Positions 31,371-42,872 of a stretch of DNA of 60,000 nt are shown here, in pieces (position 1 is the stretch's first letter; every line of letters begins with the position of its first letter). The notes under the pieces were generated by a model, which made no database searches, was not told the DNA's origin, and was given only the letters and a program-made list of their open reading frames with translations. Source of the DNA: Symbiodinium natans (taxonomy: Eukaryota > Sar > Dinophyceae > Suessiales > Symbiodiniaceae); contig CAJNDS010002068.1 in NCBI GenBank assembly GCA_905221605.1, positions 523,001 to 583,000 of the forward strand, written 5' to 3'. The translations under genes and the position numbers were made by a program.

Positions 31371-31530
31371 AAACCTTCATGCAGGCTTCGCCTCGCTGAG
31401 CCTCGCGAAGGAGTACTGCCGCCTTGCCGCATCAGTAGCTGCTGAGCCAACTGGTGCTTGGAGTCGCTTGGAGTCGCTTGGAGTCGCTTGGATTCTCGGA
31501 AGGGTGTGTGGGGATGGTTTACGAATGTAA
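31371..31530 (+). CDS. Possible exon of an unknown gene
   Basis: After a cgcgaag|g acceptor-like site near 31409 the + frame reads EYCRLAASVAAEPTGAWSRL. It then runs into three copies of the 10-bp unit gcttggagtc (about 31457-31491), which code for a repeated SRLE-type stretch. Unrecognised. Confidence 0.25.
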
Positions 31531-33384
31531 CATGCAACGTGCAACGCAGAGTGCACCCGTCAGCCTGCTAGGCTCCCATCCACAAGCCCCAAAACCCCCG
31601 GCCAGCCCCGGTAACAGAAGCAGCCGCAAAGGCCTGGGCCGCAAGCGGCACCTACCGCCACCCTCACCGCCCCACTGGGACTGCGGGATGCTCCTCTTTC
31701 TGCAGCACCTCGGAGCAGGGAAGCTGCAGGGCATACCGCTCTTCTTGGGATGGGAGCAGTAAAGGAAGTCGACTTTGCAGTTTCGGGAGGTCTAAGCCTT
31801 CCATGCTCGCAAGCCATTGCTTGTGCGATGGTGTTTCTGTGCTTCGCGAAAACTCTGAGGATCTTTATGTTCCTCTCAGCCTCTTGGCAGCTACAGGTCC
31901 TCCGCAAGCTAAGCAGCCATGAGCTTTAGGCGGCTCACTGTGTGCGCTGAGCGTACCGTGGGTGGGCAGCTCCACCCTAAACCCCCTAGTAGGCACCAGT
32001 AACCATAATCAACTGAGAGTAAACCTATGCTTTATCTCAGGGCTGCGTGCCAACGCCGCCCCACAAGTCTGTGAGGTTTGCACGCTTTTAGCGTCGGTCC
32101 TCCTCGTGTTCTCCCACTTGGCGGACACCTTCTGGTACGTGAGGCTAGGTTAAACGGTTGAAAACATTCGAGCAAAAATCCAAGTGTTTACCCTAAACTC
32201 GGGCTCAAACCCGAAGTCCCATGAGCCAAGTGTCACGAAGCGGCAGGTTCGTCTTCGACACGAAGTGGGGCTTTGCCCTGGCAGAAGGCAGGAGTTGAGA
32301 ATTGCTTTGAGCCCCTCTCTGGGTGGAAGGAATTGAAGGTATCAGGTTCAGGTAGGCCTAAACCCTAAAGCCCTTTCGTATTCTATGTGCTGCAGGATGC
32401 CAGACGATGTTCTTCTAAACGACGCCTTTCCCCAAAATTGTTACCCCTACTCTTGCGAAACCCCTGGCGAGGCTTTCCTTACACTGCTCCGGTCTGGATG
32501 GGTGAGTTCGGCCAGCAGGTCCGTGGAAGCCTCTTGCCATGCTACCGTCGACAAAATCATGTGGTTTTTTGAGAGATGCACAACCCTCAGCGCAGTGCCA
32601 AGACTGACGCAAGGTCGTCAGGTGATGAGCAGGAAGTCTTTCAGCTGTGCTCTGTGGTAGGCGCTGCTATGAGGGGCATGGCCTGATGCATGCCTGTCCC
32701 AGGCTACTGGCTCAACATGCTAAGAGTCTCGGCTTGATTCAGCATCGAGGTACTTGAAGCACTGGCGCCGGCTTGGGCAGCATCGGGCCCGGGCCATGTT
32801 GAGTCTAAGGATACTTGGCAGAGAGGGACATTGACTTCGCATACTGGCCCTTAAATGGCAAGAAGTACTCCGACCCTTTGCTGCATTCTGCGAAATCTCA
32901 GTCACCTTAATCATGGTTTTGTTGGAGCGGCCATCTTGCATCCTCAAGCCCCAAACCTAAACTCCAAGAAGGAAGGATACTTCTCCAGCTCCGGGGGCTT
33001 CGTCTACTGGGACCAGCCGCCCCTTGGAGTTCCAACTGGTTGAGGGCTTACGAAGGTTAGGATTTAGAGTACATAGCAGACAGGTCGGAGATGTGTAGCA
33101 TGTGCCGGTCAAAGGCTTCCATGATATGGACTGGAAAGGCAGAAGGGTTTAGGGTTAGGAGTGGGTTTAGGGTTTTGGGATGCTGGCCAAGTTTGTGCTG
33201 CGAGGCGCTGGGAAGACGAGTCGTTCGGCTTGCTAATGCCACTTGGTTATTAAGGCCTGCCCAAGGCCTGACCTGTGAGTGATCTGTGCTTTTGTTTTTA
33301 TTTGTTATTCTTTTCCGCATCTGGCATGTATGAAACAAGACCTCTATTTCCCTATTCCCTGCTCAGTCTGTTCAGGAACGATTC
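31531..33384. other. No supported gene; scattered open frames and telomere-like words
   Basis: Open frames include + 31454-31762 and + 32385-32660 (PDDVLLNDAFPQNCYPYS), neither with a recognised motif. Telomere-like words are cctaaaccctaaagccc (32357-32373) and the G-rich block gggtttagggttagg...gggtttagggttttggg (33145-33179). Confidence 0.35.
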
Positions 33385-34010
33385 GTGGAGCGTGCGACAC
33401 ACGTGGAAGCTCCTGGATATTCAGGCCGCACTTCTGGGAAGCGATGGCGACCTTCTGAGCTCTTTGCGTTGACGTTCCACGTGATATTTCGAGTTTCGAC
33501 ACCTAGCTCTGTCCAGAAACGTCCAGAGACGTCACTAGAGCAGTGTATTGGGAGACCACGAAAGTGGGCGGGTGGGTGGCAACGCAGTGGGGGGTCCTCA
33601 TCTTCAGTCGCTTCTCTCGCTTTTGGGAGCCCTTCACCAGTTGGACAATGGTAAACTTGATTCGAGTGCAAAGCTGCAAGCTGCTGTACGTGTTGCAGCA
33701 TCTGTGGATTAAAGATGCTGTGTGTCCACATCTTGCATGCTTTTGTATATCCAAGCATCTCCGCATGCTCGTTGTTGTCCTTCTCTTCAGTATGTCGTGC
33801 CTGTTTGTGGAGGCATTGATGGACTCACCCGTGAAATGGACGCCCCAGGAGCTGCAACAACTCTGCAACTTTCCTTCTCTTGTAGGGAAAGGGTGTAAGA
33901 TTTATGGGATTGTGTTAAGCCACATGTTTGTGCTTCGGAGGATTATCCGTGCATCCGCCAGCAGCTGGGCAGTGCCTGCGGCTACTGAGCGCGATTGGGT
34001 TCCTGCTTAA
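33385..34010 (+). other. Open region with a possible membrane-protein exon
   Basis: The + frame at 33543-34010 is open for 155 codons and has hydrophobic stretches (GVLIFSRFSRFWEPF and LRMLVVVLLFSMSCLFVEAL). A donor-like gacaatg|gtaaac occurs at 33648. The family is unrecognised. A different + frame over 33385-33654 is also open, so the coding frame is uncertain. Confidence 0.25.
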
Positions 34011-36430
34011 AATGACCGTTGACACCTGCAGTTGCGTGGAGTTGCGAGCTTCGCATGTGCCAAGAGAGAGGTAGTGTGCTCCCCTCTGGGCCATGACGCT
34101 GCCACCCTTCTGGTGAATTCTGCGACAACCTCACATCACCTAGATTCAGCCGCATAGTCACGGCTTCATGAGAAGCTCGCAGTGGGCTCTCAGAGCCAAG
34201 CCCACAGTACCGTTGGTTGCGGATTCCCGGACATGATGTGAGCGTACAAAGGTGTCGTGGGATACATCCCTGCCTGAAACTGGACATTATTTCTTTCTAA
34301 CTTGTGGGCCCTTTTTGGGCACCCCAACAATAACGCTCCGTTTGTTCTAGGAGGCCCAGTTTAGAGAACTGGCCGCATGGCCTCCCGGCACCTGGCAAGC
34401 GTACTTCGGCGTGGCCTTCGGAGCTTCTCCGCAGCGGGGCCTGGAAGGAGAGCCCTGAACCCCTTTTCCTGCAACTGCCTGAAGCCTCCCCATCAATTGC
34501 CTTAAGCCCTTAATACTCCGTCCCTACTCCCCTGAGCCCCTAAGCCCCCTTGGTGCCCAACGCACGTTGAAAGCGGCCCCCGACACAATAGTCTTCGCCC
34601 ATAGAGGTGGGGAATAATGAACAGCCTTGCATTTAAGCGCGCCAGCTACTCGTGATGCTGGTAGGCTTCTTCTGGTTTTCGGCAGAGGGCTGGAGCTCGA
34701 TAGCCAACCTCAAGAAGTTTTCAGGTTTGGCAAGGTTGACTGCAAGTCCTTTACTGTCGCTGTTCAACTTTGGGAAGTGTCTCAGCACACACTCTCCTGC
34801 TTCAGAAACTTCTGGCAGAACATCAACGAGCAGCATCTTGCAAAGGACGGGCCGGAGGGTTAAGGTTCAATTTGACAGGTTCAGCCCCGTCTTCCACAGG
34901 TCCTCAGCCCCCCCTCAGCCCCCCCCCATGTCCCAACAGCTTCCCAAAAAGAACCTCATGAACTCTACATCGCCATAATCCTGAATGCTCGTGGGCCTTT
35001 GAGGAGCTTGTGGATATCGGCCGCTGCGGCCGGGAAGGCCCGGCTTCGGACCCCACACTCTTTGATCCCAAGGCACAGGACTGAGCTGGGACGGTGAGGG
35101 TTTGGGGTGTGGGGGGAGGAGTTCTGGAACCTTAGGTCCGTGGCTTTCGTTTATATGCCTTTAGTTTGGGGTTGGAGAAGTCTTGCCCTTTAACGTTACC
35201 TCCACTTCCGGTTCATGGATGCTGTGATTTCAAGCGATGAGTTCGGACCCCGGCCTTGACGGCTTTAAGGGTTCAGGGCCGCCTTGGTTCAAGACCCGGA
35301 TCATTTCCAGCATTTGTGGGAGGTCATGTTAAGTATCATCGGAAGGCCTGTGGAGTTTATCATCACCTGCGTAGAAGGTCCACAGCATGAGAACAACCCA
35401 AGCAAAGGGACAAGTGCATCATGTGAACGAAGCTTAAGGACCTCAAGAATCCCCCTGACTCCTTTTGATGAGCTCGGCTTCAAAAGGTGCGTCTGCGGCC
35501 CAACAGACGTCCGTCTCTGGAACTTCAGTCGCGCTTGGATCACGCTTCAGGTGTTCAGGTTATTTGTCATTCTCTGAAACCCAAAACGCGTTTAAGCCTC
35601 GGTTGCACCCCAAACCCTAAGCTGCTCTCCATGGCTGAGCCTCCCCATGTTCGCTGGAAGTGACGTCTGGGTTGAGCCGTGCTCTGCGCGAAGATCCTCA
35701 AGCCCTCTGAACCCCCCGTCCCGAGATCCTTGCCTAAACTGAACATCGTGAAAAGTCACGAAACCCTAAACCCCTACTCAGGACATTCTCAAACTCGTAT
35801 TTCTCAATCCCTAAGCCGCCTAAGCCCACAAACTCTTCGCCCTTACTTTACCCTTTGCCACTCAAACCAGCCAACCCGGCGGCTGTAACGGACACCCCAA
35901 GCCCGAAACCCCCGAGCCGAGAAAGCCAGGGTCATCCCAAAGCCCAAAGCCCAAAGCCCAAAGCCCAAAGGCCGCGGCGGAATCCGCAGCACGGACCGCC
36001 GGCGCCGAGTCCGACGAGGCGCGGTGGGGTTCAGGGCTTTGAGGATTGGGGGATAAAGGGTTAGTAAGGGTTTAGGGGTTTTGAAGGGCTAAGGGCTTGT
36101 TGTGGTTTAGGATGGTTCGGTGACTGCTCAGGCAAACTTCCATCGGAGCTCACGGACCAAGCCGTGGCTTCACTATGAAAGCTTGCGTGGCGCCACGTAT
36201 CCCTCAGGCACGGCTTTTAGGGATCTGGGTTTCTTGAGGCCGCGAGCGGTGAGAGATTCCCTGTGTTCAAAGTGACTGTGATGGCTGTGCCTGCTTCCGA
36301 GTAATGGGTGAGCTCATCGGCCTGCAAAGGAAACTGCACCGACCTCACTGCGCTACACTAATACTCTCGCAATGCGCTGCGAGGAATGATTGGAAATTGC
36401 TTTCATGCGTTGGTTTGATTTGCTGCAGGT
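34011..36430. other. No supported gene; strand-ambiguous open stretch and telomere-like words
   Basis: At 34627-34978 two + frames and one - frame (LPEVSEAGECVLRHFPKLN) are open, and I cannot choose between them. Telomere-like words include accccaaaccctaagc (about 35618), gaaaccctaaacccc (35760-35774) and gggtttaggggtttt (36068-36082). No gene can be assembled. Confidence 0.3.
35936..35971 (+). repeat. CCCAAAG heptamer array
   Basis: Five consecutive agcccaa-type heptamers (cccaaagcccaaagcccaaag...). The unit is a one-base variant of the telomere-like CCCTAAA unit seen elsewhere in this half of the window. Confidence 0.85.
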
Positions 36431-36553
36431 GGTACTGGCCCACGGTGGCAGGACCTTACGCATGCGGAGGCCCAGCGGTTGCAGGAGATGTCCCCTGGCC
36501 TGCATGCGGTTCTGGTGCAGAGGCACGTGGAAGTGGAAGTGGCATCCTACTGA
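36431..36553 (+). CDS. Possible exon of an unknown gene
   Basis: After a gctgcag|gt acceptor-like site the + frame reads RWQDLTHAEAQRLQEMSPG, then HAVLVQRHVEVEV, and stops at 36551-36553. The helical, charged reading is protein-like. It may belong to the same + strand transcription unit as the exons at 36790 and 37998. Confidence 0.35.
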   Translation, partial: GTGPRWQDLTHAEAQRLQEMSPGLHAVLVQRHVEVEVASY

Positions 36554-36789
36554 AATTTCTGCAATGTATCTGAAGCATTTAAGAAGAGGAGCCTTGTATT
36601 TGGGGTACCCCATAAGAGGGGGGCCCATATGGTGGACAAACCCTCCGGCTGAGGTACATGAAGAAGAAGATGCTGGACCGCAAGATCCGGTGGTGGCCTC
36701 CTCGGAGCCGAAGGGAGGGGGTTTGCTCTAAGAGTCCCCCTTTTTGACTTTACATGAGATTCCCCCCTGTATGGCTACTCTGAAAGAAG

Positions 36790-36960
36790 ATGCCTTTTTG
36801 GTTTAGAGGGACCCCGGCAACAAAGAAGCGAGCCCCCTCCCGCTCCAGGCTGAAACAAATGGAGCTGCCAAACCCGGAGAGGGAGGCGAAGAAGTCTCTG
36901 AAGCTACAGCAGCTGAAGGAGGCCGAGGTGCCCTCCACTAGACATCCAAGAGGTGCTTAA
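36790..36960 (+). CDS. Possible first exon of a basic protein
   Basis: An ATG at 36790 opens a 56-codon frame: MPFWFRGTPATKKRAPSRSR, then LKQMELPNPEREAKKSLKLQ and QLKEAEVPSTR, with a stop at 36958-36960. The basic N-terminus could be an organelle-targeting region. It may be the start of the gene whose later exons are at 37816-39165, but the joining splice sites were not resolved. Confidence 0.4.
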   Translation: MPFWFRGTPATKKRAPSRSRLKQMELPNPEREAKKSLKLQQLKEAEVPSTRHPRGA

Positions 36961-37815
36961 AAGGCACCGCAACCTTTTGCAACTCCAGTTCTGAGATCCC
37001 AAGCAACCTGAGCCTTGAAGGAGAAGCGCGTTCCTGGCGGTGGTGACATGTACCCCGTACCTTTTCAGGAGCCCGTTGGCCGAGTCCAAACGACACACCT
37101 CGGCTCGGCAACCTGCGGTGTTTGGATTGTTTGGATCACGTGTATTGAAGGTACATCAAAACGAGACCTCGACGGAAAAAATGTTCGTGCGACGGCCCTA
37201 AACCCCAAGTTCAAATCCTTCAAGACAAGTACCTCATCGTGAGATAGTTGTATATTCCCCCTTTTTGGGGTAATTTTCATGATTCCCAAGCCCTGACTAT
37301 CAAACATTTTGTGATGGTTGACAACTGTAGCGAGCCCCTTACTTTGCCTGTGCTCGAACGAAAGCGGAGCTTGTTCTGGAGGACATGCACCCGGGTCACT
37401 CGAAGCTCCAACGCCTGGAGGAGAGCTCATGTTGCTCTGTACCTGTGGCTTTCTGAGAGGTCCTGAAAATTTTGGCGTTTACGGCCAAGGGCTGAGAAAC
37501 TCGAAGGAGATCTCAGCCCTGAATCCTGAACTCTGAATGCCATGACCCCGAAAGCCTAGTAGGCCTGAAACATGCAGCTTCGACCTTTGCCAGGAGGGTG
37601 CGCGGCTCCAGGAGCTCGAGAGCCGGTTCCGGTGATTCGGCCCTTGTAATCCGCAGACTAGTGAATCCCAGAACTCTGCAGAACCCTGAACCCTCAACCG
37701 ACAGCTCTTTGGTCCAAAAGCTTGCGACAGCGTCTATCGGCACTCCTGAGCTGTCACAGAGTGAACCCTGACGGCAGCGGCGGAGAAGTCGTAGGGTTTC
37801 TTTTCGTCAACTAAG
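36961..37815. other. Probably intronic, no independent gene
   Basis: Open frames are short and unconvincing. The stretch lies between exon-like pieces and contains words such as ccctgaatcctgaactctg and ccctgaaccctc. Confidence 0.35.
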
Positions 37816-39165
37816 GGCGCGGATCCGTCAGCAGAAGCGGGAAAACGCTGCCATCGTGAAAGCCCACAAGCCGCAGGCCTCATGTTTGTTATGGGCTTGG
37901 ACGCCCAGAAGAGGCGAAGAGCGTGAGGTGAGCTGTAGCTTCAATTAAGTTGTCAGTCTTGTTATGGTACCTATTGCACGCTCCTTACCTTAACAAGGAT
38001 CCAGAAGCCCGTGAGGTGGGTGAGCTCATCACCGATCCCATCGAGCGGCACGTCAAGCGCCGCCTCGTGCGCCAGCGTGAGAAGATCCACGAGGGAGTGG
38101 AGGCAGAGTCAGACAGGTATTTGTCTTGCAATTGTTGACAAGCGCAAGTAAGTTCCACAATTCTGCATTCTCCCTGACAAGGCCACCCTGCATGTGAACT
38201 CCTCGCAGATCATGCACGAACATCTCAAGGCGAAAGTTCGATCCAGGGTCCTAGCTGCTCTAGCTCCTCAGTTCACCGTATCTGTGAATGCGACGGCCTT
38301 GTGAGATCCCATGTAGAAATATCCCAGACTGGAACCTCACTCACAGTCGCCATGGGCCGTTGAATTCGGGTTGCGTCCGAAGACGTGGGAATCTCTTTAC
38401 AAGAGCATCGTCAGGAGGTCATTGGACATATGATAGTCTTTAGGTACTTCTTTGACTACGTTGTTCCGAACCCGGGCTTGGCCTCCACGAAGACGTTCAG
38501 GTGTGTTAGAGCTCCACACCCCGGCACCATGACATGTGTGCTTCCTAATCCCTGAACCTCTGCTCCAGGGCGCTGCCGTCTCCATCGTGCGCATCCGTGC
38601 CCGACGGCCGAGGAGCACGCAAGAGATACAGCGGCGCAGCAGAGTTAGGGTTTGTTAGGGTTTGTAGGGTTTGAGTTGTTGGGTTTGCTTCTTGGTGCGA
38701 AGGGGGACAGGGGACAGTTTCGGATGTTTCAGGCAAAGAGCTGTGCCAAGGTATAACCTGACGTCGGACCACGACCCCGAGTGGGTCCAGCGCCAGCTCA
38801 ACATCCTTGCGCCAAAGCTGCGCTCGCAGCTGGCGGTTAATGTGCGGGCACCCAGAAATGTTGAAGAAGGGGGACTGTGCCAGCCATTCAGGTTTTTCCA
38901 AGCTCTAGTGTGCTGCTCCGTGCAAGTTCGAACCTGTGAGGTGAACATGGGCCAAACACCGAACATCAAGTTTGTCCCGTATGCGAAGTCACAGGAGCTT
39001 GGTCGTATGTGTGCCTTAGAACACTTGGAACACTGATGCATCCTTGAGCCGGCCGGCAGTTTGAAAGCTCGACAGGAAGTGAAGCGCAAGTACCTCTGGC
39101 GCTTTGCCAAGGCGATCAAAGATCGGATCCCTGTGGGGGGAGGCGAAGAAGTCAAGACGAGGTGA
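37816..39165 (+). CDS. Multi-exon gene, possibly ribosome-binding factor A-like
   Basis: Exon-like pieces follow one another on +. At 37816-37878 is ARIRQQKRENAAIVKAHK. At 37998-38116 is DPEAREVGELITDPIERH...RQREKIHEGVEAESD, with acceptor aacaag|g and donor cag|gtattt. At about 38205-38300 is MHEHLKAKVRSRVLAALAP. At 38751-38847 is LTSDHDPEWVQRQLNILAPK then LRSQLAVNVR. At about 38941-39006 is QTPNIKFVPYAKSQELGR. At 39060-39165 is a basic C-terminus ending VGGGEEVKTR and TGA. The LRSxL...TPxIxFVxDxS-like order recalls the KH-type fold of bacterial RbfA, which binds the 30S subunit during maturation. A nuclear gene for an organellar form is plausible. Phases of some joins do not fit as read, so the model is incomplete and the name is tentative. 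Confidence 0.45.
38643..38671 (+). repeat. TTTAGGG-like intronic motif cluster
   Basis: gttagggtttgttagggtttgtagggttt: three TTAGGGTTT-type words inside the intron before the exon at 38751. Confidence 0.85.
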
Positions 39166-41149
39166 AAAGCCCCCAAGGTCAGCGCAATCCAAGGAGACCT
39201 ACTGCAAGTGGGACTCCCACAGCTAGAGCGGCACTCGCACCCCCGGCATGCATGGCCTTGGCTCGAGCGAGCGTGCTAGCACGGGTGTAGAGGGGTTTCG
39301 ATCTGTGCCCGACATAGCCCTTCTCTGAGGCGACTTTCGCAGAGTTCTGCTTAGGTCACTGTGCTGGACTCCAAGTTGAGCCATCATGCAGCGCATGTTT
39401 TCTTCTGTGTGCGTGTGAGTGCGCACCAGGAGCCGTCATGCACCGCTCACCAGCGTCCGTGCACTCAGCATCTACCTCATAGGACATGCCTTGAGATTGC
39501 AAATTCACGTGAACTGCAAACCTTGCCGCTGCGCCTCTCAAGCACCTCGAAGTGGCCAGTCTGTCATGCAGCAGTATTTCCCGCATATGAGGTAGGGTTT
39601 GATTGTTGGTTTTTGTGAGTTTATCGGATCCCTACAAAAAAATTGGTGAGCATATATGTTGGGTGTTCTCTTGGGTAAAACATTAAGCCTCACATTACTT
39701 GAAACAGATGCACGGTATGTACAGAGCCAAGCTGCGTGCCCTGCTCTGAGTTCCACATGGCCTCATGTGCACCGTGTGCACCTGAGCTCAGAAGATGTAG
39801 GCTTTGCAGGGAAGCTTGCCGGCACCCTAAGCCCGCAGCCCTGTATGCCCCAAACTACATTTCACATTCTACACGGGGTTCGAGTGGATGGTGGGCATAC
39901 TGCTCAGGCTGGCCAACAGCCGAGTGCCCAAGCTGAAGCAGATTTTCGCAGAATCGTGCATCAAAGCATGGCTTGCTGGTTTGAGGGTGCTTACAAAGGC
40001 AACGCGCTTGCTTCTTGCTTAGCTCTCTTTGTAAAGCGGGATGGGGTCTGCACCGTGAGTTGCTGTAGAAATGGTGTGGCGGCGGCGACTACCCAGGTTG
40101 CCGTCCAATTATGCAAGATTGAAACGTGCAGCACATGACAGCCAGAGTCCTGTACTCGCACTAGGCAGGCGCAAGACTATTCTGGGATCTAGAAGCGATC
40201 CTCGTTGCCCGTGGCAGCAGACCGTGTGAGCGATAGGAATGATCTGGGGCAAAGTTCTAGCTGTGGGTTCTTGAGTCAGTGTCGATATCGGAATCTGCAG
40301 CTATGGCGTAACAACGGGCTTAAATGGTGTTGAAATGACCATGCTGCGGGGTTCCGCTGATATTGCGGAAAGGGCGCTTGGTGAGGCATGGTGCCGTAAG
40401 GTAGTGAGCCCCAAGTGCGCCCAATTCCAAAGAGATCAGCCCAGGTGCGTGCCATCTTCACCGAGCTTTGCTCTGCAAGGCCCTGCCCCCTTCAGGGTTC
40501 AGCATCTCGAGTTCAAGCATTCACCAGTCAACCAGCCTGTCGAGTGACAGCGACATACTCACTTATTTTGCACATTGGGTCCCACAACTTTTTCTTGGCT
40601 GTACTTTTTCAAATGGTTTTGTTTTACTTATTACAACCTCTCCGAAAAAATGGTGCGCCAAGGTCAAACGGCAACCCTTGAGGGCCCAGCCTGAACACCT
40701 ATCCGATTTTGCGGGCCCGGCCTTAACACCTGTACCATTTGACCTTCCTTGGGGAGCCCAGGCTTAAGACCACAATCTTTTGACCCCCGGGCTCATTCCT
40801 CTTTCTTGTTTTCAACGTGGATATCATCCTTCTTTCTCCTTCAGTTTTCTTTTTCTTATGTTTTTCTTCAAATCTTTCTGGGATTCAGGCCAAAAACCTA
40901 TCGCTCTATTCGATGTTATTTGCTAAGGTTGTACACTATCGGCATCTCGGGTTGATTGAAAATCAAATCGGCAACCCTTTGATGTATCTGGAGGCGAATC
41001 TGATCAGCGGATTTCTGATGGGTTAGTTGGGCATTCATAATCCTTTTTGGTATTGACAGAAACATTCTTACACACGAGTCATCGTCAGGATGGCCATCAT
41101 CATTCTGTCCGTCGTAAACTCTTCCCCGCTGTAATCTCATGCCCCCTTG
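39166..41149. other. No supported gene; T-rich stretch
   Basis: The + frame at 39656-40138 is open for 160 codons without a motif. A short piece at about 40335-40400 (GSADIAERALGEAW, followed by cgtaag|gta) looks like an exon. The bases at 40560-41100 are clearly more T-rich than the surroundings and give hydrophobic translations that I regard as non-coding. Confidence 0.3.
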
Positions 41150-41310
41150 ATATCCCTAAACCCTAAGCCCCCTGAACCCTAATATGTATATGTACATGCA
41201 TATGTCAATAAGCAGAAATACAGAGATTAATTAAATAACTACTTTATATACCTATACAAATATTCAAATATACATACACACATATGTATACATATACACA
41301 TTCACACATA
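41150..41310. repeat. Telomere-like word followed by AT-rich TATA/CATA island
   Basis: tccctaaaccctaagccccctgaaccctaat (41152-41182) runs directly into a strongly AT-rich stretch of tatgtatatgtacatgcatatg and catacacacatatgtatacatatacac words to about 41308. This is the most AT-rich island noted in the window. Confidence 0.8.
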
Positions 41311-42227
41311 AGCATCGACGGAGGAATGAGATGAAAGGCTCGAAAGGATTAGCTTTGACCCCCGCGCCTCTCAACAGAGGCTTCGGGGAGTACCAAGCCA
41401 GGGCCTCGGTCTTTCCCCACAGCAGGGGGGAGGGCGCTCGCCATACCCTTCAACACGCCGTCTGCATTTCCCCTTTCACGCGGGGGGCTGTTTTAGAAGG
41501 GTGTCTTTGGTTTTAGGGTATTTGGGGGATCCTTGTTTTGCCAGCCAGTATCGATGCGGTTGGCTGCAGGCACAGCGACTCCGCCGCTGCTTAGCGACAG
41601 CTTCAATGCAGGCCTCGTGTGACCCGAGAACCTGTAATTCACCCAGAGACCGAATCCCTCATCCAGAAAGAGCTCCAAAATCCTCTGGACTTCCCTGCGA
41701 TGGTCTCAGAGTGGGCTTTCAGCACCGTAGCTGTGGCACATCTCCCCGCCAGAAGGTGCAGAGCCGGATCAAATTGCTGCGGTGGAAGAGAGGCGACCGG
41801 CGCCAAAGACACAGACAGATGGGGGGCTGTTCTCATCGAGTTTTCCACTTCTACAAGTCTACAAGCTACATGTCAGAGCACCCCCTCTCCCCACCCAGGT
41901 ACATATGTATGTTTTGGAGATTCATGTGTCGCTGTGAGGCTGAAGGTGGCCTTTCCTGCACCCCTGCGGGAGCTCTTTTCCTTGGCGGATGGACAGAAGG
42001 GTGAGAAGCCAGGCAGATGGGGGCCGAAGAAAAGAGACCCTGACTCAACCCCAAACCCGAAGCAGTGACCGTTCCGCCAGGTCTGCTGATGGTGCCAAAG
42101 AACAAAGCACTGTCATTCAGACATGTTTGACATGTTTGAGGCGTGCACCAATCTTGAAGAATTCTCAATGATCGAAGCGCAGCCTTCCCTGCAGCCCTCG
42201 CCCTAAGCTGTAAACCCGACACACCCT
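41311..42227 (+). other. Open region with possible exons
   Basis: Several + frames are open between 41331 and 42068. The most protein-like pieces are EGAEPDQIAAVEERRPAPKT (about 41755-41820) and APLRELFSLADGQKGEKPG (about 41960-42020). Neither is recognised and no splice model was built. Confidence 0.25.
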
Positions 42228-42372
42228 CAACCCTGTAAACCCTATGAACCGCATGAACCCTATGAACCCTATGAGCCCTATGAGCCCTATGAGCCCTATG
42301 AACCCTGTGAACCCTATGAACCCGATGAACCCTGTGAACCTTGCAACCCTATAAACCCTGTAAACCCTAAAA
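42228..42372 (+). repeat. Degenerate telomere-like 9-bp array
   Basis: About sixteen consecutive units of aaccctatg with variants gagccctat, aaccctgtg, aacccgatg, aaccctata and aaccctgta, ending in aaccctaaaag. The phase is kept for about 145 bp. The unit is CCCTAAA-like with two inserted bases. Confidence 0.92.
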
Positions 42373-42516
42373 GAGAGCCAGGAAGTTCCTCTCGTTGAAG
42401 GAATGCCGCGACCTGTCGCTTTATTGGCGCCTGGAGCTCAGAAGCACTCAAGTTCCAGGATGCTCACTGAGGAGCCCCCCACAAAAAACAATCCTATTTT
42501 GGGTTCTTTGTTTGGG

Positions 42517-42556
42517 CTTTTAGGGTTTTAGGGTTAAGGGTGTTAGGGTTTAGTGT
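42517..42556 (+). repeat. TTTAGGG-like cluster
   Basis: gcttttagggttttagggttaagggtgttagggtttagtg: four TTAGGG-type words, opposite in strand to the array 150 bp upstream. Confidence 0.88.
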
Positions 42557-42710
42557 TTCAGCATCTAGGGTCAGTGGGTCAGGTGAATCCGCCAGCCATG
42601 AAATGCAACAGCGGTGGTGGAAAAGTGCGGGGCGCTTGGCTCAGCTTTTCGTGAGCAGTTTAAGACGTGCATGCGCATTTGGCATTTCGTAGTCTTCCTT
42701 CCATCTTTCT

Positions 42711-42872
42711 ATGCGCACGCAGCGGTCTAACAAAAAGCTTGAACAGTTGAAGCATGTGCGGGGTGATAGGTATGATCCAACCTGGATCCCTATTGGGTAC
42801 GCCAAGAAGCTGCACGTGTCGCCTGAAGCCCGGTCGGGTCCGATCCAGATGTGGCGATGTGGGAAATCCTAA
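42711..42872 (+). CDS. Possible exon or short ORF, unknown
   Basis: An ATG at 42711 opens 53 codons: MRTQRSNKKLEQLKHVRGD, then RYDPTWIPIGYAKKLHVSPE, with a stop at 42870-42872. The reading is protein-like and basic. I do not recognise it. Telomere-like words lie on both sides (42517-42556 and from 42893). Confidence 0.35.
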   Translation: MRTQRSNKKLEQLKHVRGDRYDPTWIPIGYAKKLHVSPEARSGPIQMWRCGKS

